Of a stretch of 64,000 bases of DNA, positions 17,123-25,412 are shown one piece after another (the first letter of the stretch is position 1; every line of letters starts with the position of its first letter). Both the position numbers and the translations under genes were made by a program. The DNA is from Micromonospora citrea (GTDB taxonomy: Bacteria; Actinomycetota; Actinomycetes; Mycobacteriales; Micromonosporaceae): assembly GCF_900090315.1 (NCBI RefSeq), contig NZ_FMHZ01000002.1:5984501-6048500 (forward strand), written 5' to 3'. The notes beneath the pieces are model-generated. The model worked only from the letters and a program-made list of their open reading frames with translations, made no database searches and was not told where the DNA came from.

Positions 17123-18100
17123 TCACCGCAGTTCGGAGCGGGCGACACGGTAGTGCGACGGCGAGACGCCGTAGGCGCCGAGGAACGCCTGGCGCAGGGC
17201 CTCGACGGTGCCGAAGCCGCAGCGCCCCGCCACCGCCTCCACCGTCAGGTCGGTGCGGGTGAGCAGATGCGCGGCCGCCTCCACCCTGGCCCGCCGCACG
17301 AAGCTGCCCGGTGCCACCCCGGTCTCCCGGCGGAACAGCCGGGCGAGGTGCCGCTCGCTGACCCCGGCGAGCCGGGCCAGCGCCGCCACCGAGAGATCCG
17401 CGTCGAGGTGCGACGAGATGTGCGAGACGGTGTCGTGCACCAGCGAGTGCCCCGCCGCGGGCGGCGCCGTGAACATGCTCATCTGCGCCTGGTCGCCGGG
17501 CCGCTGGAGGTAGGTCACCAGGTGGCGCGACACGTCTCTGGCCAGCGCCGGCCCCTCGTCGGCCTCGATGAACGCCAACGTGAGGTCCAGCGCCGCCGTC
17601 ACGCCGGCCGAGGTGCACACGTCGTCCTCGGCGATGAAGATCGGATCGCTGTCGAACACCACCCGCGGAAACCGCGCCTGAAGGTACGCCGCGTGATGCC
17701 AGTGCGTCGCGGCCCGCCGCCCGTCGAGCAGGCCCGCCGCGGCGAGCACGCCCGCGCCGGTGCACACGGACGCGACACGGCGCGCCTCCCGGCCGAGCCG
17801 ACGGACGTGCGCGACGAGGCGCTCGTCCCGCATCGCGTCCACGTAGCCGATCCCACCGGAGACGACGAGCGTGTCCAACGGCCCGCGAGCCCGCTCCAGC
17901 GCCATCTCGGCGTGCACCACCAGCCCGGTCGCGGTGCGGATCGGGGCGCCGCCGGGCGAGGCCAGCCGGAGCCCGTAGATCGCGCGGCCCCGCAGGTGGT
18001 TGGCCATCTGCAGCGACGCCATGACGCAGGCGATGTCGAGCAGTTCGGCCGCGGGATAGCCGACGACCAGGACGCGACGTGTGGACCCCACGGTGCCCAC
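17123..18100 (-). CDS. GlxA-family transcriptional regulator (DJ-1/PfpI plus AraC)
   Basis: This 325-residue protein joins a DJ-1/PfpI-type domain (VLVVGYPAAELLDIACV, then VASVCTGAGVLAAAGLLDG with the conserved Cys) to an AraC DNA-binding domain (LARLAGVSERHLARLFRRETG, then RCGFGTVEALRQAF and SPSHYR). I use the GTG at 18100, which gives the expected family length; the frame stays open far upstream but without plausible protein. Such proteins sense small ligands through the first domain. The gene is divergent from a membrane protein that has two further DJ-1-like domains (18216), which is its likely target. Confidence 0.92.
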   Translation of the reverse strand: MGTVGSTRRVLVVGYPAAELLDIACVMASLQMANHLRGRAIYGLRLASPGGAPIRTATGLVVHAEMALERARGPLDTLVVSGGIGYVDAMRDERLVAHVRRLGREARRVASVCTGAGVLAAAGLLDGRRAATHWHHAAYLQARFPRVVFDSDPIFIAEDDVCTSAGVTAALDLTLAFIEADEGPALARDVSRHLVTYLQRPGDQAQMSMFTAPPAAGHSLVHDTVSHISSHLDADLSVAALARLAGVSERHLARLFRRETGVAPGSFVRRARVEAAAHLLTRTDLTVEAVAGRCGFGTVEALRQAFLGAYGVSPSHYRVARSELR

Positions 18101-18215
18101 GCTACGAGCCGCGCCGCCGGCTGACGACACGTCCGTAGGACAGCCGACCCAAGTTTCCGGACCGATGCCCGCCCGCGCGTCGCCGCGACGACGACCCGCC
18201 ACGGATGGTGGGTCC

Positions 18216-19637
18216 ATGGCAGCCACCGAACCCGTCCGGAGACGAATCGCACACATCGCCGTCATCACGGTGGCGGCGCTCGCCGTGCCCACCGCCGTCG
18301 GGACGCTGGGCGTCCGGCGAGCGGCCGAGGAGGTCTATCCCCAGCGCGTCTCGGACGTCGCCCCGCCCGAGCGCCCGGCGCCCGTCCTGGATCCGGGCCG
18401 GCCCACGGTGGCCGTCGTGCTCGGCGCGGCGGGCGCCAACGTCGCCGACGCGCTCGCGCCGTACGAGGTGTTCGCGGCGACGGGCCGGTTCAACGTCGTG
18501 ACCGTGGCGCCGACGTCCGACCCGGTGACGTTGACGGGCGGCCTCGACCTCGTTCCCGACCTGAGCTTCGCGGAGCTGGCGGCCCGGGCGTCCGAGCCGC
18601 CCGATGTCGTCGTCGTGCCGCAGCTGCACGGTCCGACCTCGGACGTGGTCGACTGGCTGCGCGCGCAGCGGCGGCAGGGCGCACCGCTGTTGCTGAGCGT
18701 GTGCGTCGGCGCCGAGGTGCTCGCCGACGCCGGGCTCCTCGACGGCCGGCCGGCGACCTCGCACTGGCTCAAGCTGATCGGGCTGCGCCGCAGCGATCCG
18801 GACGTGAACTGGACCGAGGGCGTCCGGTTCGTCGACGACGGCGACATCGTCACCACCGCGGGCGTGCTGTCCGGCATCGACGGCGCGCTGCGGGTCGTGG
18901 AGCGCCTCGTCGGTCCCGCCGAGGCCGAGCGGGTGTCCCGCGAGCTGGGCTGGTCCGGCTACCGACCAGGCGGTCCGGTCGCCATCGCCGACGAGGACCC
19001 GCAGCCGCGCGACCTGGTCGCGCTGCTGAGCGCCGCGTACCGGTGGAACCGGCCGACGACCGGCGTGCTGCTGACCGACGGCGTGGGCGAGATCGAGCTG
19101 GCCGCCGCCTTCCGTCCCTACACCGAACTGTCCTATCTGGCCCGCCTCCGGGCGTTCAGTCTCGACGGCCGGGCCGTCCGGTCCCGGCACGGCCTGACGT
19201 TCCTGCCCCGCGCCGCCTGGCGCCCGGCGGACCCGGGATTCGACCGGGTGCTGGTGCCCCACGGTGCTCCTCCCGTCGCCCTCGGCGACACGTCGATCCC
19301 CGTCAGGGCGCTGCACGACGCGGGCGAGTTCCCGTTCGACGGGGCGCTGCGCGACATCGCCGACACCTACGACGTCGCCACCGCCCGCTGGGTCGCCAGG
19401 TCCCTGCAGTACCCGGTGCCCGACCGAGGGCTGCCCGGACCCCGTTGGCCGTGGCTGCTCACCGTGTCGCCGCTGCTGCTGGCCGGCGTCGGCGCGGGCA
19501 CGGTGATCCTGGCCGGCCGCGTCCTGGCGCTGCGGCGGCGGGACCGGCCTGGCGGGGGAGCCACCGTGCCGGCCGGACCGACGCCGGACAGCTCCGCCCC
19601 GCCGGGCCGCGCGTCGCGGCGCCGCCTACGCGCGTAG
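18216..19637 (+). CDS. Membrane protein with two DJ-1/PfpI-like domains
   Basis: This 473-residue protein has an N-terminal membrane helix (IAVITVAALAVPTAVGTLG), a first DJ-1/PfpI domain (about residues 60-250, with LLLSVCVGAEVLADAGLLDG), a second, less conserved DJ-1-like domain (about 270-410), and a C-terminal membrane helix followed by a basic tail. The first domain is close in sequence to that of the divergent GlxA regulator (SVC-GA-VLA-AGLLDGR-AT-HW in both). It is probably anchored at the membrane with the DJ-1 domains outside or at the surface. Function is unknown; an amidase or ligand-binding role is conceivable. Its end overlaps the convergent hydrolase gene by 12 bases. Confidence 0.85.
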   Translation: MAATEPVRRRIAHIAVITVAALAVPTAVGTLGVRRAAEEVYPQRVSDVAPPERPAPVLDPGRPTVAVVLGAAGANVADALAPYEVFAATGRFNVVTVAPTSDPVTLTGGLDLVPDLSFAELAARASEPPDVVVVPQLHGPTSDVVDWLRAQRRQGAPLLLSVCVGAEVLADAGLLDGRPATSHWLKLIGLRRSDPDVNWTEGVRFVDDGDIVTTAGVLSGIDGALRVVERLVGPAEAERVSRELGWSGYRPGGPVAIADEDPQPRDLVALLSAAYRWNRPTTGVLLTDGVGEIELAAAFRPYTELSYLARLRAFSLDGRAVRSRHGLTFLPRAAWRPADPGFDRVLVPHGAPPVALGDTSIPVRALHDAGEFPFDGALRDIADTYDVATARWVARSLQYPVPDRGLPGPRWPWLLTVSPLLLAGVGAGTVILAGRVLALRRRDRPGGGATVPAGPTPDSSAPPGRASRRRLRA

Positions 19638-20108
19638 CGTCACGCCCCGGTCGCGCAGGTCGTCGAGGGTACGGCGGTGTCCCTCCGGTGTGTTCGCGGC
19701 GATCGCCGGCAGGAGTACGGACACCTCGTAGCCCAGCCGTAGCGCGTCGACGGCGGTGCTGGCGATGCCGCCCTCGGTCACCAGCCCGGCCAGCACGACG
19801 TCGTCGACCGCGTGGGCGCGCAGCGTGTCGTGCAGCGCGGTGCCGGCGAAGGCGCTGCGGTCGTACTTGTCGACGACCGGCTCGCCGTCCTCGACGGTCA
19901 CCTCGTCGACGAAGCGGGTCGTCGCCGAGCCCGGGCCGCCGTCCGAGCCGTCGAGGGCCAGGTGCCGCACGTGGACGACCAGGTCGCCGGACCTGCGGAA
20001 CGACCGCCGTGCCCGCTCGGCGGCCCGAGCCGCCGCCGTGCCGCCGTCGGGTGCGTACCGCTCGACGACCCACTCCTGCAGGTCGATGAGGATCAGTGCC
20101 GTTGTCAT
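19626..20108 (-). CDS. Isochorismatase-fold protein lacking the catalytic Cys
   Basis: This 160-residue protein has the isochorismatase-like (cysteine hydrolase) fold: the first acid in ALILIDLQEW, the Lys in PVVDKYDRSAF, and the strand-helix VLAGLVTEGGIASTAVDALRLGYEV. In active enzymes the last motif contains T-x-x-C; here the Cys position is Gly (TEGGI). It therefore probably lacks the usual amidase or nicotinamidase chemistry and may be a binding protein, or resemble Cys-less isochorismatases. The start at 20108 has AAGGGGAC upstream. It is divergent from an aldo/keto reductase-MarR operon across a strong palindrome. Confidence 0.82.
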   Translation of the reverse strand: MTTALILIDLQEWVVERYAPDGGTAAARAAERARRSFRRSGDLVVHVRHLALDGSDGGPGSATTRFVDEVTVEDGEPVVDKYDRSAFAGTALHDTLRAHAVDDVVLAGLVTEGGIASTAVDALRLGYEVSVLLPAIAANTPEGHRRTLDDLRDRGVTLRA

Positions 20109-20123
20109 CGTCGTCCCCTTTGG

Positions 20124-20151
20124 CAGTAGGCTGTCGGATGACAGAGTACTG
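20124..20151. promoter_or_regulatory. 28-bp inverted repeat, probable MarR operator
   Basis: Two nested arm pairs, CAGTA/TACTG (20124-20128, 20147-20151) and CTGTC/GACAG (20131-20135, 20140-20144), are centred on GGAT. It sits in the 64-bp space between the divergent isochorismatase-like and aldo/keto reductase genes. The second gene of the latter operon is a MarR regulator, whose family binds palindromes of this size. Confidence 0.6.
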
Positions 20152-20172
20152 CGACTGGGGGAGTGTGAGGAC

Positions 20173-21189
20173 ATGCGGACACGCGAGGTGGGCACCACCG
20201 GACGCCACGTCGGCGAGATCGGCCTGGGCTGCATGGGCATGAGCTGGGCGTACGCCGAAAGCACGCGCGACGACGCGGCATCGCGGGACGTGGTGCGCGC
20301 CGCCGTCGACGCCGGTGTCACCTTCATCGACACCGCCGACGTCTACGGCGACGGCCACAACGAGACACTGGTCGGTGCGGCGTTGTCCGGCCTGCGCGAC
20401 ACCGTGTTCCTGGCCACCAAGGCCGGGCTCGTGGTCGACGACATGCGGGCCAGGAGCCTCCGCCGCGACGGGTCGCCCGAGCACCTGCGCGCCGCCGTCG
20501 ACGCGTCCCTGAAGCGCCTCGGCACCGACCACATCGACCTGTGGTATCTGCACCGCGTCGACGACACCGTGCCGTTGGTCGAGTCCTGGGCCGCCATGGC
20601 GGAGATGGTCCGCGCGGGCAAGGTCCGCCACCTCGGCCTGTCGGAGGTCACCGTCGAGCAGGCCGCCGCCGCGGCCGCGGTGCACCCGGTGACCGCCGTG
20701 CAGTCCGAGCTGTCGCTGTGGACCCGCGACGCGCTCGGGCAGCCCGCCCCGGGCGCACCCGTGGCCGCCGTCGCCGGCGGCGGGGCGTCCGACGCCGGCG
20801 ACGTGGTCGGCTGGTGCGCCGCCAACGGCGCCGCGTTCGTGCCGTTCGCGCCCCTCGGCCGGGGCTTCCTGACCGGCGCGATCGACGCCACCACCCGCTT
20901 CGAGGAGAACGACCTGCGGGCCGGCAACCCGCGCTTCACCAGCGAGGCCCGCGCGTCCAACGCCCGCATCGTCGACACCGTGCGCGCCGTCGCCGACCGC
21001 CACGGCGCGACCCCCGCGCAGGTCGCGATCGCCTGGGTCCTCGCGCAGGGACCGCACGTCGTCCCCATCCCGGGCACCCGCCGGCTCGGGCACCTCGCGG
21101 ACAACGTCGGCGCCGCCGACGTCACGCTCACCGCCGCCGACCTCGCCGCGCTCGACGCCGCCCCGACCGCCGTCGGCACCCGCTACTGA
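20173..21189 (+). CDS. Aldo/keto reductase
   Basis: This 338-residue NAD(P)H-dependent oxidoreductase has the complete catalytic set: Asp in FIDTAD, Tyr in VYGDGHNE, Lys in FLATKAGL and His in DLWYLHRVD. The cofactor end shows AWVLAQGPHVVPIPGTRRLGHLADNVGA. An Ala/Gly-rich stretch of about 20 residues near residue 200 is longer than in most relatives. The ATG at 20173 follows GTGAGGAC. A MarR gene follows after one base, and the upstream palindrome makes repression by that MarR protein likely. A role in detoxifying reactive carbonyls or xenobiotics is typical for such pairs but inferred here. Confidence 0.92.
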   Translation: MRTREVGTTGRHVGEIGLGCMGMSWAYAESTRDDAASRDVVRAAVDAGVTFIDTADVYGDGHNETLVGAALSGLRDTVFLATKAGLVVDDMRARSLRRDGSPEHLRAAVDASLKRLGTDHIDLWYLHRVDDTVPLVESWAAMAEMVRAGKVRHLGLSEVTVEQAAAAAAVHPVTAVQSELSLWTRDALGQPAPGAPVAAVAGGGASDAGDVVGWCAANGAAFVPFAPLGRGFLTGAIDATTRFEENDLRAGNPRFTSEARASNARIVDTVRAVADRHGATPAQVAIAWVLAQGPHVVPIPGTRRLGHLADNVGAADVTLTAADLAALDAAPTAVGTRY

Positions 21190-21190
21190 C

Positions 21191-21646
21191 ATGGAACGGC
21201 TCGGCCTCGTCATCAAACGCGCCGAACAGGCGCTGATCGCCGAGAAGACGCGCGTGCTGCAGGAGTTCCACCTGACCGTCCCGCAGTACGCGGTGCTGCT
21301 CGTCCTCCTGCGGGCCGCGGAGGCGTCCGCCGCGCAGCTCGCCCGCGCCTGCCTGGTGACCCCGCAGACCATGGCGACCGTGCTCGCCAACCTCGAGGAG
21401 AAGGGGCTTGTCGAACGGGCGGCGTCGCCGCTGCACCAGCGGGTCAGGATCGTCCGGCTGACGGCCGAGGGCGCCGACCTGGCGCGCCGGGCGGACCCGG
21501 CCGTCCTCGCCGTCGAGCAGCGGCTGGCCGACGCGTTCGGCGTCGACGAACGGCGGGTGTTCACCGAGCACCTGGAGCGGGCCATCGCCGCCCTCGCCCC
21601 CCGGGACGACACACCGACGCGACAGCCCGGCCGCGACCGGCCGTAG
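21191..21646 (+). CDS. MarR-family transcriptional regulator
   Basis: This 151-residue winged-helix regulator contains LTVPQYAVLLVLLRAAEASAAQLARACLVTPQTMATVLANLEEKGLVERAA and the wing SPLHQRVRIVRLTAEGADL is recognisable after it. It starts one base after the aldo/keto reductase stop codon, so the two genes are one operon. It probably represses its own operon and perhaps the divergent isochorismatase-like gene through the palindrome at 20124-20151, releasing it upon ligand binding. The C-terminal tail is basic and likely disordered. Confidence 0.92.
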   Translation: MERLGLVIKRAEQALIAEKTRVLQEFHLTVPQYAVLLVLLRAAEASAAQLARACLVTPQTMATVLANLEEKGLVERAASPLHQRVRIVRLTAEGADLARRADPAVLAVEQRLADAFGVDERRVFTEHLERAIAALAPRDDTPTRQPGRDRP

Positions 21647-21684
21647 CGCCGCGCACGGCGAGACCCGGGGGCCCGGCCCCACCG

Positions 21685-21750
21685 GACACGTCCTACGTTC
21701 TGCTCTGCGGTTCGCTGTTCGTCATGGGCCTGGGCATGGGCGGCGGCGGT
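21685..21750 (+). pseudogene. Short fragment resembling a DHA2-type MFS transporter
   Basis: The frame at 21685-21750 reads DTSYVLLCGSLFVMGLGMGG, which resembles the helix ending in LFVMGLGMG of EmrB/QacA-type drug exporters. Nothing before or after it continues the similarity, and no start or ribosome site is present. It may be a decayed scrap, or chance resemblance in GC-rich DNA. The rest of 21647-21934 shows no gene. Confidence 0.3.
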
Positions 21751-21934
21751 CCGGCGCCACGAGCCGCCCCGTGTCTCGCCGGCGCGTACGCCGCTCCCGC
21801 ACTCGCCCGGCGGCCGAGGACGTGACGGCCGCCGCTCGCCCCTGACGAAACTGCTGTCCGCCCGTCACCCCAGCTCACCGAACCGGCGGGAAATTCGGGT
21901 GCGCAGGGCCGGCCGGGTGGTATGCGATCGGGGG

Positions 21935-22804
21935 ATGACGATCACGATGGGCAGGCCGGGGGTCGACGGGCTCGGCGACGTGGTGCGGGTGCTGGGGGAG
22001 TGGCAGCACGACACCGGGCCCGTACAGCTGCATCCGGGCGACGTGGGATGGTTCTGGCGGTTCGGCGCCGAGCGGACGGCGCAGGCCACGCGGACGTGGA
22101 GCCGGGCCGGGGAGGTGCTGGCGATCGGGCTGCTGGACGGCGCGGACCTGCTGCGGGTGGCGTTCGCGCCGGAGGCGTTGCGGGACGAGGAGCTGGCGCG
22201 GCAGGTGGTCGAGGACGCGTCGGCGCCCGAGCGCGGGGTGCTGCCCGAGGGGCGGACGTACGTCGAAGCGCCGACGGGAGCCCTGGTCCGGGAGCTGTTG
22301 CCCGGCCACGGCTGGGCGGTCGGCGAGCCGTGGACGCCACTGCGGCGTGACCTCGGCGCGCCCGTGCCGGAAGCCGGCGTTCGCGTCGAGGCGATCGGGC
22401 CGGAACAGGCGCCCGAGTGGGCCGCGGTCATGCGGGCGTCGTTCGACGGGTCGACGTTCACCGAGGAGCGCTGGCAGGCCATGGCGGCGGGTACGCCGTA
22501 TGCCGACGCCCGGTGCCTGCTCGCCCGCAACGAGCAGGGCGAGGCGGTGGCGGTCGTGACGGTGTGGTCGGCGGGCGAGGGAAGGCCGGGGCTGATCGAG
22601 CCGATGGGGGTGCACCGGGCCCACCGCGGTAACGGCTACGGCCGTGCGGTCACGGCCGCCGGGGCGCGCACCCTGCGGGACTCGGGTGCGTCCAGCGTGC
22701 TCGTGTGCTGCCAGAGCGCCAACGTCGGTGCCGTCGCCACCTACCGGTCGGCCGGCCTCGAGCGGTTGCCCGAGAGACGCGACCTGTACCGCGACGCCTC
22801 CTGA
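21935..22804 (+). CDS. GNAT-family N-acetyltransferase
   Basis: This 289-residue protein has an acetyl-CoA-binding motif GVHRAHRGNGYGRAVTAAG followed by VLVCCQSANVGAVATYRSAGL, the A and B motifs of the GNAT fold, in the C-terminal half. The N-terminal 140 residues may be a second, degenerate GNAT-like lobe. I start it at ATG 21935, preceded by GGGG, because the frame upstream has no protein character. The acceptor substrate cannot be predicted. It is monocistronic, and its end approaches the convergent DUF1152 gene with 32 bases between. Confidence 0.88.
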   Translation: MTITMGRPGVDGLGDVVRVLGEWQHDTGPVQLHPGDVGWFWRFGAERTAQATRTWSRAGEVLAIGLLDGADLLRVAFAPEALRDEELARQVVEDASAPERGVLPEGRTYVEAPTGALVRELLPGHGWAVGEPWTPLRRDLGAPVPEAGVRVEAIGPEQAPEWAAVMRASFDGSTFTEERWQAMAAGTPYADARCLLARNEQGEAVAVVTVWSAGEGRPGLIEPMGVHRAHRGNGYGRAVTAAGARTLRDSGASSVLVCCQSANVGAVATYRSAGLERLPERRDLYRDAS

Positions 22805-22836
22805 AGCGGACGCGCTCCGGTCGTACGCCGAGGCCG

Positions 22837-23832
22837 TCAGTGGGGATACGCGCGGGGGATGCGCGCGCCGACGAGTTCGTCGCGGAACGCCTGGATCCGC
22901 GTGATGACCTGGCGCCTGCCGATGGTGTTCTCGATGCGGTCGAGATACAGGCACCGGGCCGCGAGCTTGTCGAGGTCGACGGTGAAGTAGATCGCCATCA
23001 GCGGGTTGACGAACAGGTCGCCGCCGCCGGTGCGCCGGGTGAACCGGACGTCCCCGAACGCGCCGCCGGTGGCGGCGGCGATCTGTCCCTGGACGATGCT
23101 CGGCCGGTCCGGGGTGGCGGCCCGGGCGTCGGCGACGGCATCGCGGTACAGCGCGGCCTCCCGACTGGAACCGGGGATGGACAGGGCGCCGAGGTAGCCG
23201 CCGTCGCGCTCCAGCGCGGCGAGGTTCTCCAGCACCTGGACGTGGTTGACGCCGTCGTAGGCGTCGATGCCGAAGCCGAGACTGGTCACCAGTTTGACCG
23301 GCACGTCCAGCGCGGCCACGGCGGCCAGGCTGGTGATGTCCTCCACCGGCGTGCCGAGATCGCTCTCGTCGCCGCGCAGCAGGACGTCGGTGCCGCCGTC
23401 GACCAGCACCACCGCGTCGATGTCGAGCTGTTCGACCAGGTGCCGGTACGCCGCCCGCAACGGCTGGACCCCGAGCGGCGGGAAGGCGTACACGGTCGAC
23501 GGCAGACCCTGCGCCGCCAGCCACCGGGCGAGCGTCCCCTCGGGGAAGTACCAGTCCGGGCTGGCGGTGTCCGGCCGCACCGCCGCGACGTGCTCCGCCA
23601 CCCACGCGTCCCGGTCGATCAGCTCGAGCTCGGAGAAGGACAGGCTGGCCAGGTGCACCCGTGCGCCACCCTGCCAGAGGGCGAACGCCAGCGGCAGGCC
23701 GGCGTACACGTCGAAGCCGCCGCCCGCCCCGGCGACGAGGATGTTCCGCGCGGGAGCCAGCGCGGCGAACAGCGGCGGGACGGCCAACGAGAACGCACCG
23801 GGGGCGGCCGGCGGCGCAACAGGATCGATCAC
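22837..23832 (-). CDS. DUF1152 domain protein
   Basis: This 331-residue protein has the features of DUF1152: NILVAGAGGGFDVYAGLPLAF near the start, then AVVLVDGGTDVLLRGDESDLGTP, and a C-terminal DLDKLAARCLYLDRIENTIGRRQV. The GAGGGFD and DGGTD loops look like nucleotide- or cofactor-binding turns, but the function of the family is not known to me. The GTG start lies three bases after the stop codon of the WYL regulator gene, so the two are co-transcribed and this protein may act in the same response. Confidence 0.88.
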   Translation of the reverse strand: MIDPVAPPAAPGAFSLAVPPLFAALAPARNILVAGAGGGFDVYAGLPLAFALWQGGARVHLASLSFSELELIDRDAWVAEHVAAVRPDTASPDWYFPEGTLARWLAAQGLPSTVYAFPPLGVQPLRAAYRHLVEQLDIDAVVLVDGGTDVLLRGDESDLGTPVEDITSLAAVAALDVPVKLVTSLGFGIDAYDGVNHVQVLENLAALERDGGYLGALSIPGSSREAALYRDAVADARAATPDRPSIVQGQIAAATGGAFGDVRFTRRTGGGDLFVNPLMAIYFTVDLDKLAARCLYLDRIENTIGRRQVITRIQAFRDELVGARIPRAYPH

Positions 23833-23835
23833 CGC

Positions 23836-24834
23836 TCAATGATCAGCCACGACGGTGCCCGCGGGCGACACCTCGTAGCGGGTGACGATCGCGGCGGCGC
23901 GGTCGCGCAGGGCGCCGCGCAGCCACTGCGGGGCCAGGGCCTCCGCGTTCGTGCCGAGCTGCCACAGCGCCCATTCGGCGTGCCTGCGATCCTGGAAGGT
24001 CACCTCCAGCCGCAGCCAGCCGTCCGCGTCGGCCTCCTCGGCGAGCACGGCCAGCGCGGTGCCCACCAGGTCCTCCCGCCGCCGCGGGTCGAGCCGCACC
24101 AGCACGAGCACCTGGTCGCCGCCGGTGCGGAACCGCGTGCTGCGGTCCTGCCAGGCCCGGTCCAGATCGACCCGGTCCGGCCGCTGCGCGGCTTCGGCGA
24201 GTTCCTCGGCGGCCAGGACCCGGGACAGCCGGTAGGTGCGGTCCGCGCCGGACCTCGTGGCCAGCAGGTAACCCTGCTCGCGTACGGTGACCAGGCCGAT
24301 CGGGTCCACCGTGCGCCACTGCGGCGCCCGGCCCACCGCCGCGTAGCGGATGCGCAGCCGGTGCCCGGCCAGCACGGCGCGCCGGATCTCGGCCACGATG
24401 CGCTCGGGGACCTCGTCGGCGACCAGCCGGCGCGACAGCAGGTCGGTCTCCGGGTCGATGAGCAGTCGCTCGATCGCGCCCGCCGCGATGTCCCGACTGC
24501 TCTCGGGCAGCGCGTCGACCACCTTGAGCATGGCCGAGGCGAGCGCCGAGCCGAGGCCGAACGCCTGCGCGCCGCGCCGCGAGCCGGCGACCAGCAGGGC
24601 GAGCGCCTCGTCGTGGTTCAGCCCGGTGAGCTCGGTCTGGAAGCCGGGCAGCAGCGCGAAGCCACCGTGCCGCCCGCGTTCGGCGTAGACCGGGACACCG
24701 GCCGCCGACAGCGCCTCGATGTCGCGCAGCACGGTGCGGGTGGAGACCTCCAGCTCGCGGGCCAGCGTGGCCGCCGACAGCCGCCCGCGCTGGCGCAGCA
24801 GCAGCACCAGCGACACCAACCGGTCGGCGCGCAC
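23836..24834 (-). CDS. WYL-domain transcriptional regulator
   Basis: This 332-residue regulator has an N-terminal winged helix (RLVSLVLLLRQRGRLSAATLARELEVSTRTVLRDIEALSAAGVPV is the typical start), a central WYL domain (IRYAAVGRAPQWRTVDPIGLV and GYLLATR) and a C-terminal WCX-like extension. I use GTG 24834, the first start that gives the normal N-terminus. WYL domains bind nucleotides or other ligands. It leads an operon with DUF1152 and is divergent from RidA; a palindrome in the shared promoter is its probable operator. Confidence 0.92.
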   Translation of the reverse strand: MRADRLVSLVLLLRQRGRLSAATLARELEVSTRTVLRDIEALSAAGVPVYAERGRHGGFALLPGFQTELTGLNHDEALALLVAGSRRGAQAFGLGSALASAMLKVVDALPESSRDIAAGAIERLLIDPETDLLSRRLVADEVPERIVAEIRRAVLAGHRLRIRYAAVGRAPQWRTVDPIGLVTVREQGYLLATRSGADRTYRLSRVLAAEELAEAAQRPDRVDLDRAWQDRSTRFRTGGDQVLVLVRLDPRRREDLVGTALAVLAEEADADGWLRLEVTFQDRRHAEWALWQLGTNAEALAPQWLRGALRDRAAAIVTRYEVSPAGTVVADH

Positions 24835-24855
24835 CCGGAAACTATGCCAGAAATA

Positions 24856-24874
24856 CACGACACAGGATGTCGTG
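24856..24874. promoter_or_regulatory. Inverted repeat, probable WYL-regulator operator
   Basis: CACGACA (24856-24862) and TGTCGTG (24868-24874) form a perfect 7-bp inverted repeat with a 5-base spacer in the 114-bp space between the WYL regulator and RidA genes. Symmetry and place fit a dimeric regulator acting on both promoters. The surrounding bases are AT-rich for this genome. Confidence 0.6.
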
Positions 24875-24948
24875 ATTGCCCTGCGAAGCTCACTGACACG
24901 TGGGGCCGGAAACCGGCGGCACCCGCACTTTCGACAGATGGAGCAGCA

Positions 24949-25350
24949 ATGGCAGTGGAGCGTACGGCGGTCAACCCGTGGACCTGGTCGACCGAGCTGG
25001 GATACCACCAGGGTGAGGTCGTCTCCGGGCACACCCGGACCCTGTACTGCGCCGGACAGACCGCGATGAGCGGCGACGGCAAGCCCCAGCACGACGGTGA
25101 CATGGCGGCGCAGCTGGCACTGAGCCTCGACAACCTGGAGGCCGTCCTCGGCGAGGCCGGCATGTCCCTGGCGAACCTCGTCCGGCTCAACGTCTACACC
25201 ACCGACGTCGACCGGCTCTTCGAGCACTACGGCGTGCTGGCGTCGAGGCTCGGTGCCGCCGGGGTGGCGCCGACCACCACGATGCTCGGGGTGACCCGGC
25301 TGGCGATTCCCACCCTGATGGTCGAGCTGGAGGGCACGGCCGTCGCGTGA
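24949..25350 (+). CDS. RidA-family protein
   Basis: This 133-residue protein belongs to the YjgF/YER057c/UK114 (RidA) family: VVSGHTRTLYCAGQTAMSGDG, then MSLANLVRLNVYTTDVDR and a C-terminal TMLGVTRLAIPTLMVELEGTAVA. The family includes enamine/imine deaminases; the Arg that binds carboxylates in true RidA usually lies near the C-terminus, where this protein has LGVTRL, so activity is plausible. It is divergent from the WYL-DUF1152 operon and probably regulated by it. A long hairpin follows the gene. Confidence 0.92.
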   Translation: MAVERTAVNPWTWSTELGYHQGEVVSGHTRTLYCAGQTAMSGDGKPQHDGDMAAQLALSLDNLEAVLGEAGMSLANLVRLNVYTTDVDRLFEHYGVLASRLGAAGVAPTTTMLGVTRLAIPTLMVELEGTAVA

Positions 25351-25368
25351 CGCGACCCCGCTAGGACC

Positions 25369-25403
25369 GCCGACCGACCGGCCCGGGTGGCCGGTCGGTC
25401 GGC
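25369..25403. terminator. Strong stem-loop between convergent genes
   Basis: A perfect 15-bp stem (25369-25383 and 25389-25403, arms beginning GCCGACCGACC) with a 5-base loop lies between RidA and the convergent methyltransferase. It marks the left boundary of the lanthipeptide region. Confidence 0.7.
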
Positions 25404-25412
25404 CACCGGTGG

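Noticed and set aside
22705..24900. Long plus-strand open frame running into RidA
   Set aside because: It is antisense to DUF1152 and the WYL regulator, which have clear motifs; only its last 133 codons (RidA) are real.
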